Positions 35,817 to 46,852 of a stretch of 64,000 nt of DNA are shown here, piece after piece. Origin of the DNA: Blastobasis lacticolella (Eukaryota; Arthropoda; Insecta; Lepidoptera; Blastobasidae); the NCBI GenBank assembly GCA_905147135.1, contig LR990050.1, positions 20,024,001 through 20,088,000 of the forward strand, read 5' to 3'. Positions within the stretch are counted from its first letter, which is position 1. Every line of letters starts with the position of its first letter. Made by a program: the position numbers and the translations under genes. The notes under the pieces were generated by a model, which ran no database searches, was not told where the DNA came from, and worked only from the letters and a program-made list of their open reading frames with translations.

Positions 35817-35868
35817 CAAGGTTAAGCAATGCTAGTAATGCAAGGGAGCTGGATGGGTGACCATTTCG
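35817..35868 (+). pseudogene. 5S-rRNA-like segment (A-box and C-box), probable 5S-derived SINE head
   Basis: Reads aaggttaagcaatgctagta, then caagggagctggatgggtga and cc. In 5S rRNA genes, gttaagca (box A) and ggatgggtgacc (box C) form the internal promoter. Here ggatggg starts exactly 30 nt after gttaagc, the same spacing as in canonical 5S. The rest of 5S is not recognisable. It adjoins the inverted-repeat element on its left and a dispersed repeat (to about 36060) on its right, as expected for a 5S-derived SINE rather than a functional rRNA gene. Confidence 0.7.
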
Positions 35869-35959
35869 TATTTAAGGGTAGTCAAACGTTAGGACCGCAA
35901 CGAATTGGAAACTCGTTATGTGTGCCCCCTAATACCGTTGGCGAAGCGAGGTCGACCGA

Positions 35960-36065
35960 GGTGTTGTACATACCATGATTCTAAGGAAATCTAGTTCTTG
36001 TGCTAGTTGATTTTGGGCACATCCGTCAGCTATTTTATGTAACATCAAAAGGTATGTCACGTGGC
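35960..36065 (+). repeat. Dispersed repeat shared with 4.7 kb
   Basis: cataccatgattctaaggaa, atctagttcttgtgctagtt and cacatccgtcagctatttta correspond to the minus strand of 4690-4775. It begins directly downstream of the 5S-like segment and may be the body of the same composite element. Confidence 0.65.
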
Positions 36066-36069
36066 ACGC

Positions 36070-36600
36070 TGTATTACCAGTGTTTTCTCAAAGCGAGAGC
36101 ATTACACGCATTATTGAACATAATGCCCTCTCCTCTTGAAAGGAGTTTTTTCTTTCCTCATTGATTTCTCTTCGCTATGACGAAAAATACTTCTTACTCC
36201 GGGCGTAGAAGGAGTTTCTTCTTTCATCGTTTACTCTACGGCTTGTTCCAGTGTTGCATGAGTGTCGCGTGAGTGTTGCAGTTTTGCTAAAAATATTAAG
36301 TTTTCAAATAATAATTGTGAAGAATTGGCTAGACGTAGATTTCTTTTTTCAACTGATTCGAGTTCCGTATTTTACATACTTCCGTTTTTCATTCACTTTG
36401 TACCGGCTGGATCTTAGTGAACACATTGTATGAACCGATAGACCCTATCCTTTAACCCCTTACATTTCCTACCTGCCTAGCGTGGCGACTGAAATAAGCA
36501 TCTACTTACACACTATCTGCCTGGTCTACTGGTTGACTGGAAGATAAAGCCTTAGTAGCTTTAAGTTCACCAATGTTGTTGTGCAATAATTTTTTTGAAT
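36070..36600. other. No gene recognised
   Basis: AT-rich intergenic or intronic sequence upstream of the exon at 36723. No supported feature. Confidence 0.35.
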
Positions 36601-36604
36601 ACAT

Positions 36605-36672
36605 AATATTAAATAACCTCCCTTTTCGTGGGAAAGGCCCTTAGTCCTGCAGTGGACTGTTATGGGCTGTGT
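36605..36672 (-). repeat. Dispersed repeat family C, terminal fragment
   Basis: cccttttcgtgggaaaggcc, cttagtcctgcagtggactg and gggctgtgtgatgata form the family's end. It stops about 50 bp before the splice acceptor of the exon at 36723. Confidence 0.75.
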
Positions 36673-36722
36673 GATGATATGGTACATGGACCCGTACCTC
36701 AACCACCCGTTTCCGTCCACAG

Positions 36723-36848
36723 TGAAGATGCGTGCAGTGTGCGCACGGAGGCGGCGGCGCTGAGCGGCGCGGGGGACGGCTGCGCCTGCGCCGCCTGGCC
36801 GCCGCGCCGGCCCGCGCAGCCCGAGATACTGCGCCCTAAGCCACGGAG
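36723..36848 (+). CDS. Internal coding exon of unrecognised large gene (exon a)
   Basis: A GC-rich block of 126 nt bounded by acceptor ccgtccacag and donor gtatgg. It reads EDACSVRTEAAALSGAGDG, then CACAAWPPRRPAQPEILRPK. Entry and exit phases are both 2, so the exon is symmetric. It lacks an own start, so at least one upstream exon should exist, possibly in the window's left half. The exit phase fits the exon at 55242 (AG|A or AG|T) and also a weak acceptor at 45104-45105. The product is Ala/Pro/Arg-rich and disordered. Strand, GC content, phase and canonical sites support coding; the function is unknown. Confidence 0.55.
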
Positions 36849-36949
36849 GTATGGGGTATTTTTTTTTGTTGACTACGGAGGTGTCCAGAAAGTGCGCGAT
36901 TTGGAAAGAGCTAAAAATAGCTCGCCCCTGCCGTGATACGCTCCATGTA

Positions 36950-37135
36950 CCTTTAGGTGGGCAATGGCATGGGTCGATGGAGGGTTTATTGGCTAGGGAG
37001 GCACACGGCCTAATTTATTTGTGGCGCCAAGCAACAATGGTTTGAAGAGTAAAGTAGCCAACGAAATTACAGGCATGAGGCATTTCATCTTAGCCCTCAC
37101 GTTACATTTTTGTTGGCTGCAACCTAAATGAATTA
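36950..37135 (-). repeat. Dispersed repeat family D, copy 2
   Basis: gtagccaacgaaattacagg, catgaggcatttcatcttag and ttgttggctgcaacctaaat are the inverse of blocks at 21838-22085. Lies within the putative intron after exon a. Confidence 0.6.
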
Positions 37136-37252
37136 ATAGTAGATGTTATAGTTGCCGCTTACCATCAGGTGGACTGTCTGCCAGTTTGTATCTGCGTAGT
37201 ATAAAGAAACACGGACATACGGTCCCCTTATGAAAAGTGGTAACCATCTAGC

Positions 37253-37446
37253 GGGTCTATTCTTGCGCTGCGACATCCCGAATTCGATATTTTCAAAACG
37301 TAATTGAAGACGATCTTCGATAATAAAAAATAAGCAAACATCGTCAAGCCCTTTGGTTGCAATTTCGATTTCAGTTATTTTTAATACAGATTTGTGGCTA
37401 GAAAAAATATGGAATTCGAGATGTGGCAGCACGAAAATAGGCCCCC
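37253..37446. mobile_element. TIR MITE with CAGGG/CCTATT termini, copy 1
   Basis: The left end gggtctattcttgcgctgcg acatcccgaattcga and the right end tcgagatgtggcagcacgaa aataggccccc are inverted repeats of about 40 bp with several mismatches. Also carries tttgtggctag inside. Copy 2 at 46982-47182 has the same ends. Confidence 0.75.
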
Positions 37447-37764
37447 AGGACATGACAGGGCCTATTTATTACTTAGGTATTTAGTATGTACAACCTACGC
37501 GATGCCGACCTTTGAGGAACCTGAAATATGCCTCTGAAGAATCCCATGTTGTAGTACAAAGGAATGACTTCGGAAGGGAGATCATGTCACACTGAATGCA
37601 CTATTATTGTTACTTAGAAACTCATCACGATAGTTTTAGTTTCTAGTTCTCTCTCTCTCTTATTCGGCTTGAAACTCCGACAAAATAGCTGATACTTCAC
37701 ACGATAAATTAAAAAGCAATTTATGTTTATCAAAATAAATGAATTAAATTTTAACACACAAATT

Positions 37765-37940
37765 TATTTATTTAACAATTTATTGCACACAATAAAGAAA
37801 TACAGAGATATAACATAGATATAACTGACACAACATGCACTACTTATTTCTAAAAGAAATTACTTCCAGCAGGCCTACAGAAAGGAAATAAAGAAGCATT
37901 TTTATGAAGCAATAAACATTTGAGTATTGAGTATTGAAAT
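37765..37940 (-). repeat. LINE-like tail repeat E, copy 2, with 37-bp shared segment
   Basis: tttattgcacacaataaaga, ctacttatttctaaaagaaa and agcaggcctacagaaag parallel 24790-24890. The end ttttatgaagcaataaacat then ttgagtattgagtattg is the reverse complement of the segment inserted in the RTE at 23461-23497. Confidence 0.65.
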
Positions 37941-38354
37941 GTTTAGCTAAGAAATGCAGATACGACATACAAATGTATAATGGTAAATTCTTGTCAATGT
38001 AAGGTCTAAATCCAAAAATGTTTTGTAGGTAGAACAACACACCTAAGCACTCCCAGCGTTTAGTTCCCAAGCTAAGTTACTGGAACTGTACCTCAGTGGC
38101 ACCGAAGGCAACAATTTAAGATGCATGACGGTGGCAATTGCAATAAATTAAAGGGTTCCGTTCCTTAGCTTTCCATTGATACGTCTTAGTTAGGGGTCAG
38201 AGCCTTGAGCTGGGCCTTTATCATGGGCGCAAATTACTGCGACACGTGGATTTATTAACGAAAATGATTTAGGGATTATCAGTTACTTAACGGATTTTAC
38301 TATAACCAGTTAGCAGATTATCGAGTTACCAGATATATACTTCTCTTTTTTATT

Positions 38355-38405
38355 AAAAGAACTAGTCAGGCATTTGATCGCCATTTCACCTGGTGAAAGA
38401 TGGAA
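38355..38405 (-). repeat. Jockey-like 3'-UTR scrap
   Basis: ctagtcaggcatttgatcgc followed by catttcacctggtgaaaga matches the 3'-UTR end at 15080. Placed directly before the next repeat. Confidence 0.6.
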
Positions 38406-38459
38406 GATCCACGACATATCCTGCTCGTTCTACCTCATTTATCATCTATCTATCATTTT

Positions 38460-38805
38460 TTTATGTCATCCGATAGGCAAACAGGCAAGCGGGCCACCTG
38501 ATGGAAAGTGGTCACCACTGTCTATAGACATTAGCAAAACCGAGACTATAGCCAATGCGTTGTCCACCTCTATAACACGTTACTCTGGCAGCAAAAAGGC
38601 AAATACCTCTCCACTGCCAAAGCCACGGTTCCCCAAATTCCCACCCCATGGAGCTCTGGAAACCTTACTCACCGGCAGAAACACAATACTATTTAAAAGA
38701 GTATTGTTTAGCTGGGGTATTCTGTATGGTGGAGGTACTTCCCCAGTCGGGCGGCTCCAATTCGAACAGGATACCCCGCTATGGCCTACCTCTCTTAAAA
38801 ATTAT
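38460..38805 (+). repeat. GKQASGP repeat family, copy with open frame
   Basis: About 340-bp repeat with a continuous plus frame (from the ORF at 38374) reading GKQASGPPDGKWSPLSIDIS, KPRFPKFPPHGALETLLTGR and GGTSPVGRLQFEQDTPLWPT. The copy at 61196-61470 keeps the same frame over most of its length, whereas the 8-kb copy does not. No known domain. The terminal gcaagcgggccacctgatgg is LINE-tail-like, so a non-coding origin is more likely. Confidence 0.7.
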
Positions 38806-39034
38806 ATTTATCTTTAAAGTCCCGTGATAATCAGCGGAACTACAAAAATTTTTTGCTATAGGTAGATATGTTAGAAACAACAGCGCCACCCATCATCGGT
38901 ACTAAATGTTGAAACATAGCTTAGGACGGGCCCCTTTTTACTATGTGCTGGCGGTAATCTGCCAGCTAGAGTGCATTCTTTTTCTATTCTACACAGTGAC
39001 AAACGACCATACAGTCAGCGATAACTGTTACCCA

Positions 39035-39170
39035 TAACATCTACGATTCATGCATTTAGGTTGCAGGCAACAAATACAGAACTGCAGGTGCGTTGTCACT
39101 GCGAGAACTAAGATGAAATGCATCATGCCTGTAATTGCGCTGGCTACCTTACCCTTCAAACCAGAGCACC
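39035..39170 (+). repeat. Dispersed repeat family D, copy 3
   Basis: ataacatctacgattcatgc, attgcaggtgcgttgtca-like text, gagaactaagatgaaatgca and gcgctggctacc match 21840-22070. Confidence 0.65.
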
Positions 39171-39174
39171 ACAA

Positions 39175-40725
39175 TCCAAGCATTTTGCTTGGCGGTAGAA
39201 ATAATTAAGCCGGTGGTACTCACCCAATCGGACTCCTCAGGATTCAAGGAGTCCTGCCACCTGATACCTAAGAAAGCGCTTTTAAATTTACTGATTTAAA
39301 AATCTATTATAGAGTAATACAATTCCAGGATAACACTAGAAGTAAATACCAATATCAAGCTAGATCATCTAAACAGTGTAGGTACACCTAACTACCCTAA
39401 GCCAGCAGTTATGTCGCTATATAAACGGCCGAGCCATTACGTAACGGAAATGTTTGCATAGCTTTTGCGAAAGCTCAAAGTTATTGGACTCCTGGCCGGC
39501 TGTTGTCGTGGATTTATATCTGGAGCCACAATGGAACGGAATTATGCTGATTGTTAGGTAGGCCGGGCTGCGATACTCTTAGATCAACTATACCAATAAT
39601 TTCACGGTTTACATTGGGTAAGGACAGTGGCGAGTAGCGGGTATATACACAGTGGCGAGCGGTGCGCGCCCAGACAAAACAGCGAGTCCTGCCATTACTC
39701 TGTCGATTTGAACGAGCAATGTTTTGTTAACATACGTTCATTTTTGCTGAAAATTCTCTACATATGGTCGGCCGTTATACACTCTACTAAATTTGACTGT
39801 ATATACTGCACCAGCAAGTCAATTGCCATCTGGGGAAAAAGCGGGCGCGCGTGAGATGCACTTGCCACTTGCAAGGTAGCTTGCAAACTAAGTTGACACG
39901 CTACTGTTCGATCGGTCTACACCACTGTACTTACTCACTGTGATTACCAATCGCCAAACACTTAAGTAAGATGTAGATAATGAAATAGTTGTTTTATCTG
40001 TAGTGTTTTGTGTCGCCATTCCTCATAACGCGGTACAGCCTAAAGCTGATTACCCACCCAATAACCCTGTTATATTAAGGGCCCACTGTACATCAAAATC
40101 AGGCTTTCGCCCGCGGCTGAACTTGCTATTATTGGTACAACTTCGCTTATGAGCGTCGTAAAAGGGGACTAATATTTCTAATCAGCTGGGCCAAGCAACC
40201 AGAAAACAACCTGCTATCTTACTGACCGTCCAAGCTTGGTGAATGTGAAAAATCCATCCACTGATGTGGAGAAGGCTCTTGTCAAGCAATGGACTGTTTA
40301 ACAGGCCGTTAATGATGATATAGATCCATTTACCTAAACAAGTTTCACGAGTGACATTTCAAAAACAGAAGCTAGAAACAGAAAGTTGTATTGCGTTCCC
40401 AATGTGGGCGTGATCGGAGATTGATTAGTACAGAATTAATTGATCATTAAACTCGGTTTAGACAGCAGAGGATCAACAAACCTCTCAGCAAACCGGACAC
40501 TGCCACAGTTGATTTATCACGCTATCTTTATTTTAATATGTTACTTAATTATTTGTCTAAGCCCGTCGTAAATTGTAAAGCAATAAAATTAAATTGTCAA
40601 CTTTTCGTTGCCAATTAAGTAGAGCATTAGTAAATTAAAGAACATGAAATATTTTTATAAATCTTAACAGACTTTTTGCTACCTATTGATTTTTATTATT
40701 TGAGCTATCCCAGCGAAAATTTATG
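39175..40725. other. No exon recognised (within putative intron)
   Basis: Includes GC-richer DNA near 39640-39690 and 39840-39860 without splice-compatible open frames. The remainder is AT-rich. Confidence 0.35.
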
Positions 40726-40727
40726 AG

Positions 40728-40910
40728 AATGTGTTTAGATGTTTGTTAGTCTTGAATAGATCTTGACGAAATTTGGCAGAAATATAGCTTATAGCCCAGA
40801 AGACCACATAGGCTATAATTTGTTCCGAAATTGAATGTGGTTCCTGCAGAAACGTGTCTGGAACGTCATAACCTAATTTTACGCGGAAGAAGTCGCGAGC
40901 AAAAGCTAGT
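40728..40910 (+). mobile_element. Helitron-like element with intact CTAGT end
   Basis: Reads gtgtttagatgtttgttagt, aaatatagcttatagcccag, acataggctataatttgttc, gaaattgaatgtggttcctg and tttacgcggaagaagtcgcg, ending agcaaaagctagt. CTAG followed by T at the end is the Helitron hallmark. Confidence 0.75.
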
Positions 40911-40914
40911 TGAC

Positions 40915-42720
40915 AAACGTATTAGTTATATGCCATGATGACACTGTGGATCGTTTGTTCAGAGGCTAGACTCAGTGTTCATAGATCTCTACTACCGCCC
41001 TAGGCTCTCCCACGTGACCTTGCTGCCTTACCGTGACCGCCAACTTCTTTGTAATCGGCGGTGGATTGACTATTAAATTATTAGATAATTATTGTTTTAT
41101 GCAATTTATTTTCTTGTGAAAATATTAAGTTCCCAGAACCAAATGTTATATTTGCAGCTTTTAACCTCAAACCTGAAACACTAAGGCATACCAGCCACAC
41201 ATACCCCGCATACCTCATCCTGTCCGCGCGTCGCGGGCCAAACTAAATCAACTTGAATTATAGGGTCATGGGAGTTCAAGCGAATACGTCAAATTTGTCC
41301 AAACGGGCAATAAACCGTGGTCCATTCCAATGGTCCTTTTTACGGGCATTGCTGGTCGAGGCTGTATAATTATGTGGCTTGAGCAGTTTTGTTTGATAAC
41401 GGGTGTGGATTTTGGTGCACACGGATATATTTTATTGGCACATTAAATTTGTAAATCTCTCTACCACCTACCACCGCGTGCCCTTAAATGTATATTTTAT
41501 AAAATTACTAGCTTTCTTTTGCCCGCGACTTCGTCATCGTAAATTTCCGTTAAGTACCTACTACGTTCCGTACTCGTCCTCGTGAATACTGAATTTCGGA
41601 AAACTATAGTCTAGTTACCCCTTGATAATGTGAGTAGCTTTCTAAAGAGATATCTCTGATGAAATCGAGAGGCACGGCTGCAGGCCGCTGCACGCGGGTC
41701 ACAGTGCAGAGTTCTTGCAATTTTTTAAAAGTAAAACTTTAAAAAAATGCGAAACAAGTAAGTTAAGTAAGTGAGGTTCATCGTGAGCGCACCACTTTTG
41801 CTTTTCAACCAAAGCTGAAGAACTACTGATAGGGAAGTGCTGAAATATTGATCGTGTTTGCCATTTGCCACATTGACCCTACTATACCTAGTATCCCGGC
41901 TCATAAGGCTCGTCTTATTGTTCATAGAAGAGCGTTCTTTCCATCTAACATAAAAGCTGCTGCTGTAATGATGTGATCTCTGCCTACCTCAACATTATGT
42001 ATCTATAATATGCATGTATGATAATACCCATTTCATGTAGTTACGTACAAAGGTACAGGTACTTACCCACGTAAACACTCTTACCTCTTACGGTAAACTC
42101 TATTGTTTTGGTTGTACGACAGATACAGTACTCACATACACTTTTCCTCTATTTGACGTATCTATGAGTTTACATCGTATAATAGTATGGTATGAAGTAA
42201 TTTCGCCTGTGATCCGCTATCTTTTTGCCTGCGACTCAATGAATGGATGTTATGAACACTTTCGTTCTTTCCCTCGTTTTGTGGTTAATTAGTCTAGTCA
42301 ACCAGCAGTTTAATTGACTGAGAATTGTTTCCGTTCTCCGGTTTATTGCTTTTTCTAGATGACTTCTCTAAATTACCTACGTTGAGATCGTCAGAGTTTG
42401 TAATTTAAAGTAAAACACTTTTATTCTTATAATTTATAATTTCTTGTTTGTCTTTTCTGATACATGTATGAGGATATATAGGAAACTAAAAGGTTACTAA
42501 ATCTTGAAGCACAGGAGACGAACCCAGAAAAAAGAAGTAAAATCCCTTTCATATCTGTCGTTTGGACAATAACAGCAGAAATTTTCAGGGCAACAACGTA
42601 CGTAGCAACCCTATTAAATAAATCAATGCTTTGGACTCTTACTTTAGTAAAAAGCGGTGATTTCGACACTGACTACTCGTCAAAACCTTCCCGAAGTCCT
42701 AAGAAGCTAAAGTGCAAGCA
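40915..42720. other. No exon recognised; Helitron-like scraps
   Basis: 41505-41540 (ctagctttcttttgcccgcg) is the inverse end of the Helitron-like family. The other sequence is AT-rich and unassigned. Confidence 0.4.
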
Positions 42721-42724
42721 CACA

Positions 42725-42850
42725 AACTAAGTCATGGCGGTCAGATGGCAGTCGCTCTACTGTAATTACATGATATGCCTGATATGCAAATCCTGGATCA
42801 CGGCCGCTCGCACCCGAGAGCCCAACCGGAATATTGACCCAAGATAGTTG
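42725..42850 (+). repeat. SINE family A, 3' fragment
   Basis: ggcggtcagatggcagtcgc, tctactgtaattacatgata, caaatcctggatcacgg and ccgagagcccaaccgg identify it. Head absent. Confidence 0.75.
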
Positions 42851-43189
42851 CTTTTATAATTAAGGAAATCGTCTTTTAATTTTATCATTTGTTCAGCACT
42901 GTGCTTAACCGTCCAACTATTTTTTCATATAATGGTTTATTCATGAGCAGTTGGTCATCCTGATGCCAAAATGCATCATCCACCCCTCGATGCATCATTC
43001 ATTGCATTGAGGGGGCAAATTAAAACGCCCTTTCCATTAGTGAAGACCGCGTTAAAATCCGTTAGAGGAACTTCCGTTAATTGCATCCATACCGACAGGC
43101 TATATCTTATACAACGCTATGTAGTGAATTACCTCCCATCTATTCTCCTGTCTGTGTAACGTAATCTATCTTACTAATCCAAATAGTCT

Positions 43190-43625
43190 TGTAGTTTTTG
43201 GCCTGTCTTGTTAAATACCCGTGTCAGATCCGAAAAGTGCATATATTAGTACAGAATAAAAGTTAAGGAGCCGAGATTGCTACCCTGAGGGACGCCCGTT
43301 TTAATCGCGCGAAATTTTTATGTTAAGGTCTCATTACATATGCTTTATTAGTTCTATTTATTTCAACACATTGGTGTCCTGATAGAATTGTGTCTTGATG
43401 AAACTAAATCCTCATACCAAGGTAACAACCCAATCAAGAGCATGACTCAGTAGGTATTCCATATGACTCTAGTTCGCCAGGAAGAATTCCATGACATATA
43501 CAATCAAAAGCCTTACTCAAATCGAACAGAATCGTAAAACACAACGGCGATATTATTCCCAAAGCGACCTCTTCCAGCCCCACATGAACAATGCAATCGT
43601 AGTCACAAACAATACAATACACGAT
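43190..43625 (-). pseudogene. LINE (Jockey/CR1-like) RT-core fragment
   Basis: The minus frame 43622-43434 includes ILFDLSKAFDCICHGILPGE then LESYGI, the RT block with the first catalytic Asp (DLSKAFD). Downstream on the minus strand near 43290, gggcgtccctcagggtagca encodes GVPQGSN, the next RT block. Frame changes between them and missing YADD show decay. Confidence 0.85.
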
Positions 43626-43998
43626 GCTCTCGACGATCTACGAATAACCCCACAGTTTTCCTTTCCCGCGAAAATGGCAAACAATGAGCGAATGGGTAGG
43701 TCTCGCTCCTACAGTACTTTCTCCAACCTTGGGATGGGAATGCGCATGAGGCCCACACAATGCTTTATGCAACGAAAGTAACTGTTACTTATTAATTACA
43801 TATTTTTAGGTGTAACCGTGAGCCGGAACGTGTGAGAACGTACTTTAAACCGTGATGAGTTCGCGCGTAATTCTGTAGGAGATCGGAGAGATTGGGGGTC
43901 TGTTACTGTACTGTGTTATAATCGTTTGAGGTTACGTCATGGGAATGTAATTTTTGTAAGTAATGCTAATATCTAATAGCCCTCAAGTATATGTTAGG

Positions 43999-44200
43999 AG
44001 AGGTATGGTACAGCGGGATATCCAGTTCGTATTCGAGCCGTACGAGTGGGGAACTACCTCCACCTTATATAATACAGCGGTCAAACAATTGTATTTGAAA
44101 TGATATGGTGTTTTATAATCGACGGAGGCCAGCGAGAACCCGCGCTGGAGTGATCACCGCCGCCCATAGACATCCGTAGCACCCATTGCGTTAGGTGATT
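43999..44200 (-). repeat. Diverged GKQASGP/LINE-tail repeat
   Basis: gaggtatggtacagcgggat, cgagtggggaactacctcca and ccttatataatacagc follow the 8008-8100 order. gatcaccgccgcccatagac is a reversed LINE tail. Poorly conserved. Confidence 0.55.
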
Positions 44201-44204
44201 GTCT

Positions 44205-45115
44205 GTAATTCACGGACCGGTAAACTTAGTAACAAATTAAAAAAGACAGAATGCTCGGTGTCGATGTTACGGGATGTTGATTTTCATTATCGATGAGGTA
44301 CAAGATTACGTTGGCTTGTTTTTTACTATTAAATATGACTACAACGACTGTTATTAACGTGTGTTTACAAACATAACCTCAGAGGTCGTTGGCTAGCAAT
44401 TACTACATCGTCAGTCATGGCAAATAATAGCTACCTATGTAAACCGGTGCTATTTCTCTTATAAGCTTCGTGTTTAGGTGTAATTTGTGATTGTGCTAAC
44501 AGTAAACGCAAGACAGTTGCACGTCCCTCGAAATTATCGGAGTGGACGTGCCTTGCCAACTTTATTATTTCGGCAACCAGCGCGATTCGCCAACTTGTTC
44601 GTTTGCTCTCTCGCGCTATCAGACAACTTGATTTTGCTGACTACCGCGTTTTGCCTCCTTCAGCCATTTTCCGAGCGAAAATGATCTGCCTCGTCAAACG
44701 GGTAGGTAATATTCAGCCTCAGCATCATGGCGATCCCTATCAAACAGAATAAAGAGCCGGGAATAAATTCCTATGTTTAATTTTATTATAACGGATGCGG
44801 ACTGCGGTGGCGATCGTGGCAATTACCGCGCGCCCCTAGAACCAATAGTCCAATCAAGCCAGCTTTATTAATGTCCGCCGACTCCGTAATAACTCCCTGC
44901 ATGAACTGCGCCTATATTTATTCAACGACTCATGGTTACATTCACCTCGACCCTCGAGGCATGCTTTAAAACAGACGCGATACTATTTTTATAATTTAAA
45001 TTTTATGATTAGCCTAATGAAGAGCAATTTAAAAGCTGTAAACACCGCGTCGATTATCAATCTTTCGGTGCGGATAACTGATCGCGTTCGCTAATAAAAC
45101 GACAGGTATTATGCC
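44205..45115 (+). promoter_or_regulatory. Upstream region of the 45.1-kb coding exon
   Basis: AT-rich DNA becoming mixed near 44800-44900. If the ATG at 45116 is a true start, the promoter and 5' UTR lie here. An in-frame TAA at 45095-45097 precedes the ATG. No TATA box or initiator can be singled out. Confidence 0.35.
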
Positions 45116-46422
45116 ATGACTGATGCCCCGAAGTGTGGCAGAACGGTACCGGTAATCCGTGAAGCACACTCGCCGGCGGCGGTGGCGGGGCGCGCGTCGG
45201 CAACGCAGTGCGGCCCCGGCGCCTGCGGAGTCATGCTGTGCCCCGCGCGGTGTTCATGCTTCCTCTGCCGCAAACTGCAGTCCTGCCGCGCCGCCGACGC
45301 GAGGAAACCCCCCAACAAAATGTGCGACAACTTCATCCTCAAAAAGGCGGAGGCCTGGGAGCCGATGAAGTTTATCCGCGGAGCCGCGCGCCTCTCCGTC
45401 CGTCATTGGCAGAATCGCGAGCCACAACCAACGAAGAATCGAGCTCCCGGTCATAAGTCGACCAGCTGCGAACAGCTGTACCCGCACCCGACTGAGGAAG
45501 ACCCCGGTCCGTTCGGCATGCGACGCGCGCCCAGCACCGACCGGGTGAAGCCGGATCCTAAGCCGTTATTCAAAATATTGGGAAACAAAAGCAAGAAGGG
45601 CGACGTATCGGAATCCAAGTCACGGAGGAGCGTGCTTAATTTCAGGAAGAACGAACTGCCCAATGTTAAGAATGTTCACGAGAAATACATACCGCTGCCG
45701 CAGTCGTCTTCCTTGGAGGAGCATATTTACAGCGAGCCCCGATCCTGGAATACACAGTACGACGACTGCTGTCGCCCACCCGTGTACTCTGAGAAATCGA
45801 AGGACGAAACCAAAGGATCGGTGTCAGACAAAAGAATGTACATCAACCGACCGCCGTGCTACGAAGAGCTGGCGCAAAGGCTGTCGCAAGAGAAAATGAA
45901 GAGAGGCAATCTGCCAATCCCGGATAACGGACTCGCCAACAAAATAACGCAGAACAACAACAAAGTGGTGATCTATTTCGGGGACTCCATCATTCGGAAA
46001 CATAACGAACTGAAAAGGGAAGAAACCAGAGCTAAAGAGACTCCACCGAAGGAGGAGGCTATTTACGCGAATAGGCTACTGGATGAGACTAGTAATCTGG
46101 GTCTGAGTAGGGAAGTGGATAAGGGTGGGACACAGCTGGTGTCCGAGGTCGAAGTTCCCGAAGCAATTTACGCTGAGGTGAAGTCCGAAGACAGAAAAGA
46201 AGCTGAAGTGACGATAAACGACGCGACTTATAAGAAGGATGTTTTTGGGACTATGGGCCCTGATGGTTTCCTCGTGGTGGAATTTGAGGGGAACTATGAG
46301 AGGGCGCGGCAGTTGGTGGAGTTGGTGCATTCGGGAGGAGCGGACCACCATGAAGCTACTGTGCTGGACGAGGATGAGCAGAATGACTTCGACTGGAGCT
46401 TCATTCAGGACTGGAGGAGACG
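45116..46422 (+). CDS. Long coding exon of tyrosine-motif scaffold-like protein (exon b)
   Basis: Not recognised by name. ATG in good context (gccatga) opens 435 codons to a phase-2 donor gtcagt at 46423. The open frame runs 65 further codons into the intron, but that tail is AT-rich and unlike the rest. Residues 32-57 are Cys-rich (CSCFLCRKLQSC), possibly acylated or metal-binding. The middle is basic. Tyrosine motifs: IYSEP (204-208, YxxP), VYSEK (223-227), IYANR (316-320, YxN), IYAEV (351-355), plus PPCY (246-249, PPxY WW ligand). The end is acidic with DFDWSFIQDWRR. No catalytic domain appears. Phosphotyrosine-dependent adaptor or an N-terminal part of a signalling protein is inferred. 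Codon use is strongly GC-ending, unlike its surroundings. Confidence 0.8.
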
Positions 46423-46852
46423 GTCAGTGTCTTTTATAAGTAATTTCTATTTTTTTTACGTATTACATACGCGTTGTAATATCTTCATATCGTTAGTATG
46501 TGTTACTTCACTCAGCAAAAACACGGGCTATATCAATAAAACTATGCACACGATTACTATACATAATGGCCATGCAAAACTCGTGGCGTATCCGCAAATA
46601 AATAAGCACTTACCTAAGTAATTTCCGGTAAAAGCGGTGCAACCGCAAATGACAACTGGATGTGTTCTCGTGTGAGTCTAGTAACGGCTAAAAGTTTATG
46701 ACTATTCTTACATAATATGAACTTACACAGGAAACTGGAAACGAACTGCATAATAAGATAGTCAAACTCTCCTATCCAAATGTCTACGTAATCGACTTTT
46801 CTTCTGCGCTATATACTTGACGATGTATTAGCACTTCCAGAACAAAAGTCAT

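Noticed and set aside
35817..35868. Functional 5S rRNA gene
   Set aside because: Only the internal promoter segment is recognisable; the 5' and 3' parts of 5S rRNA are absent.
46423..46621. Continuation of the 45.1-kb ORF to its stop at 46621
   Set aside because: Composition changes abruptly to AT-rich and hydrophobic right after a good gtcagt donor; most likely intron read-through, although an intron-retained isoform is possible.
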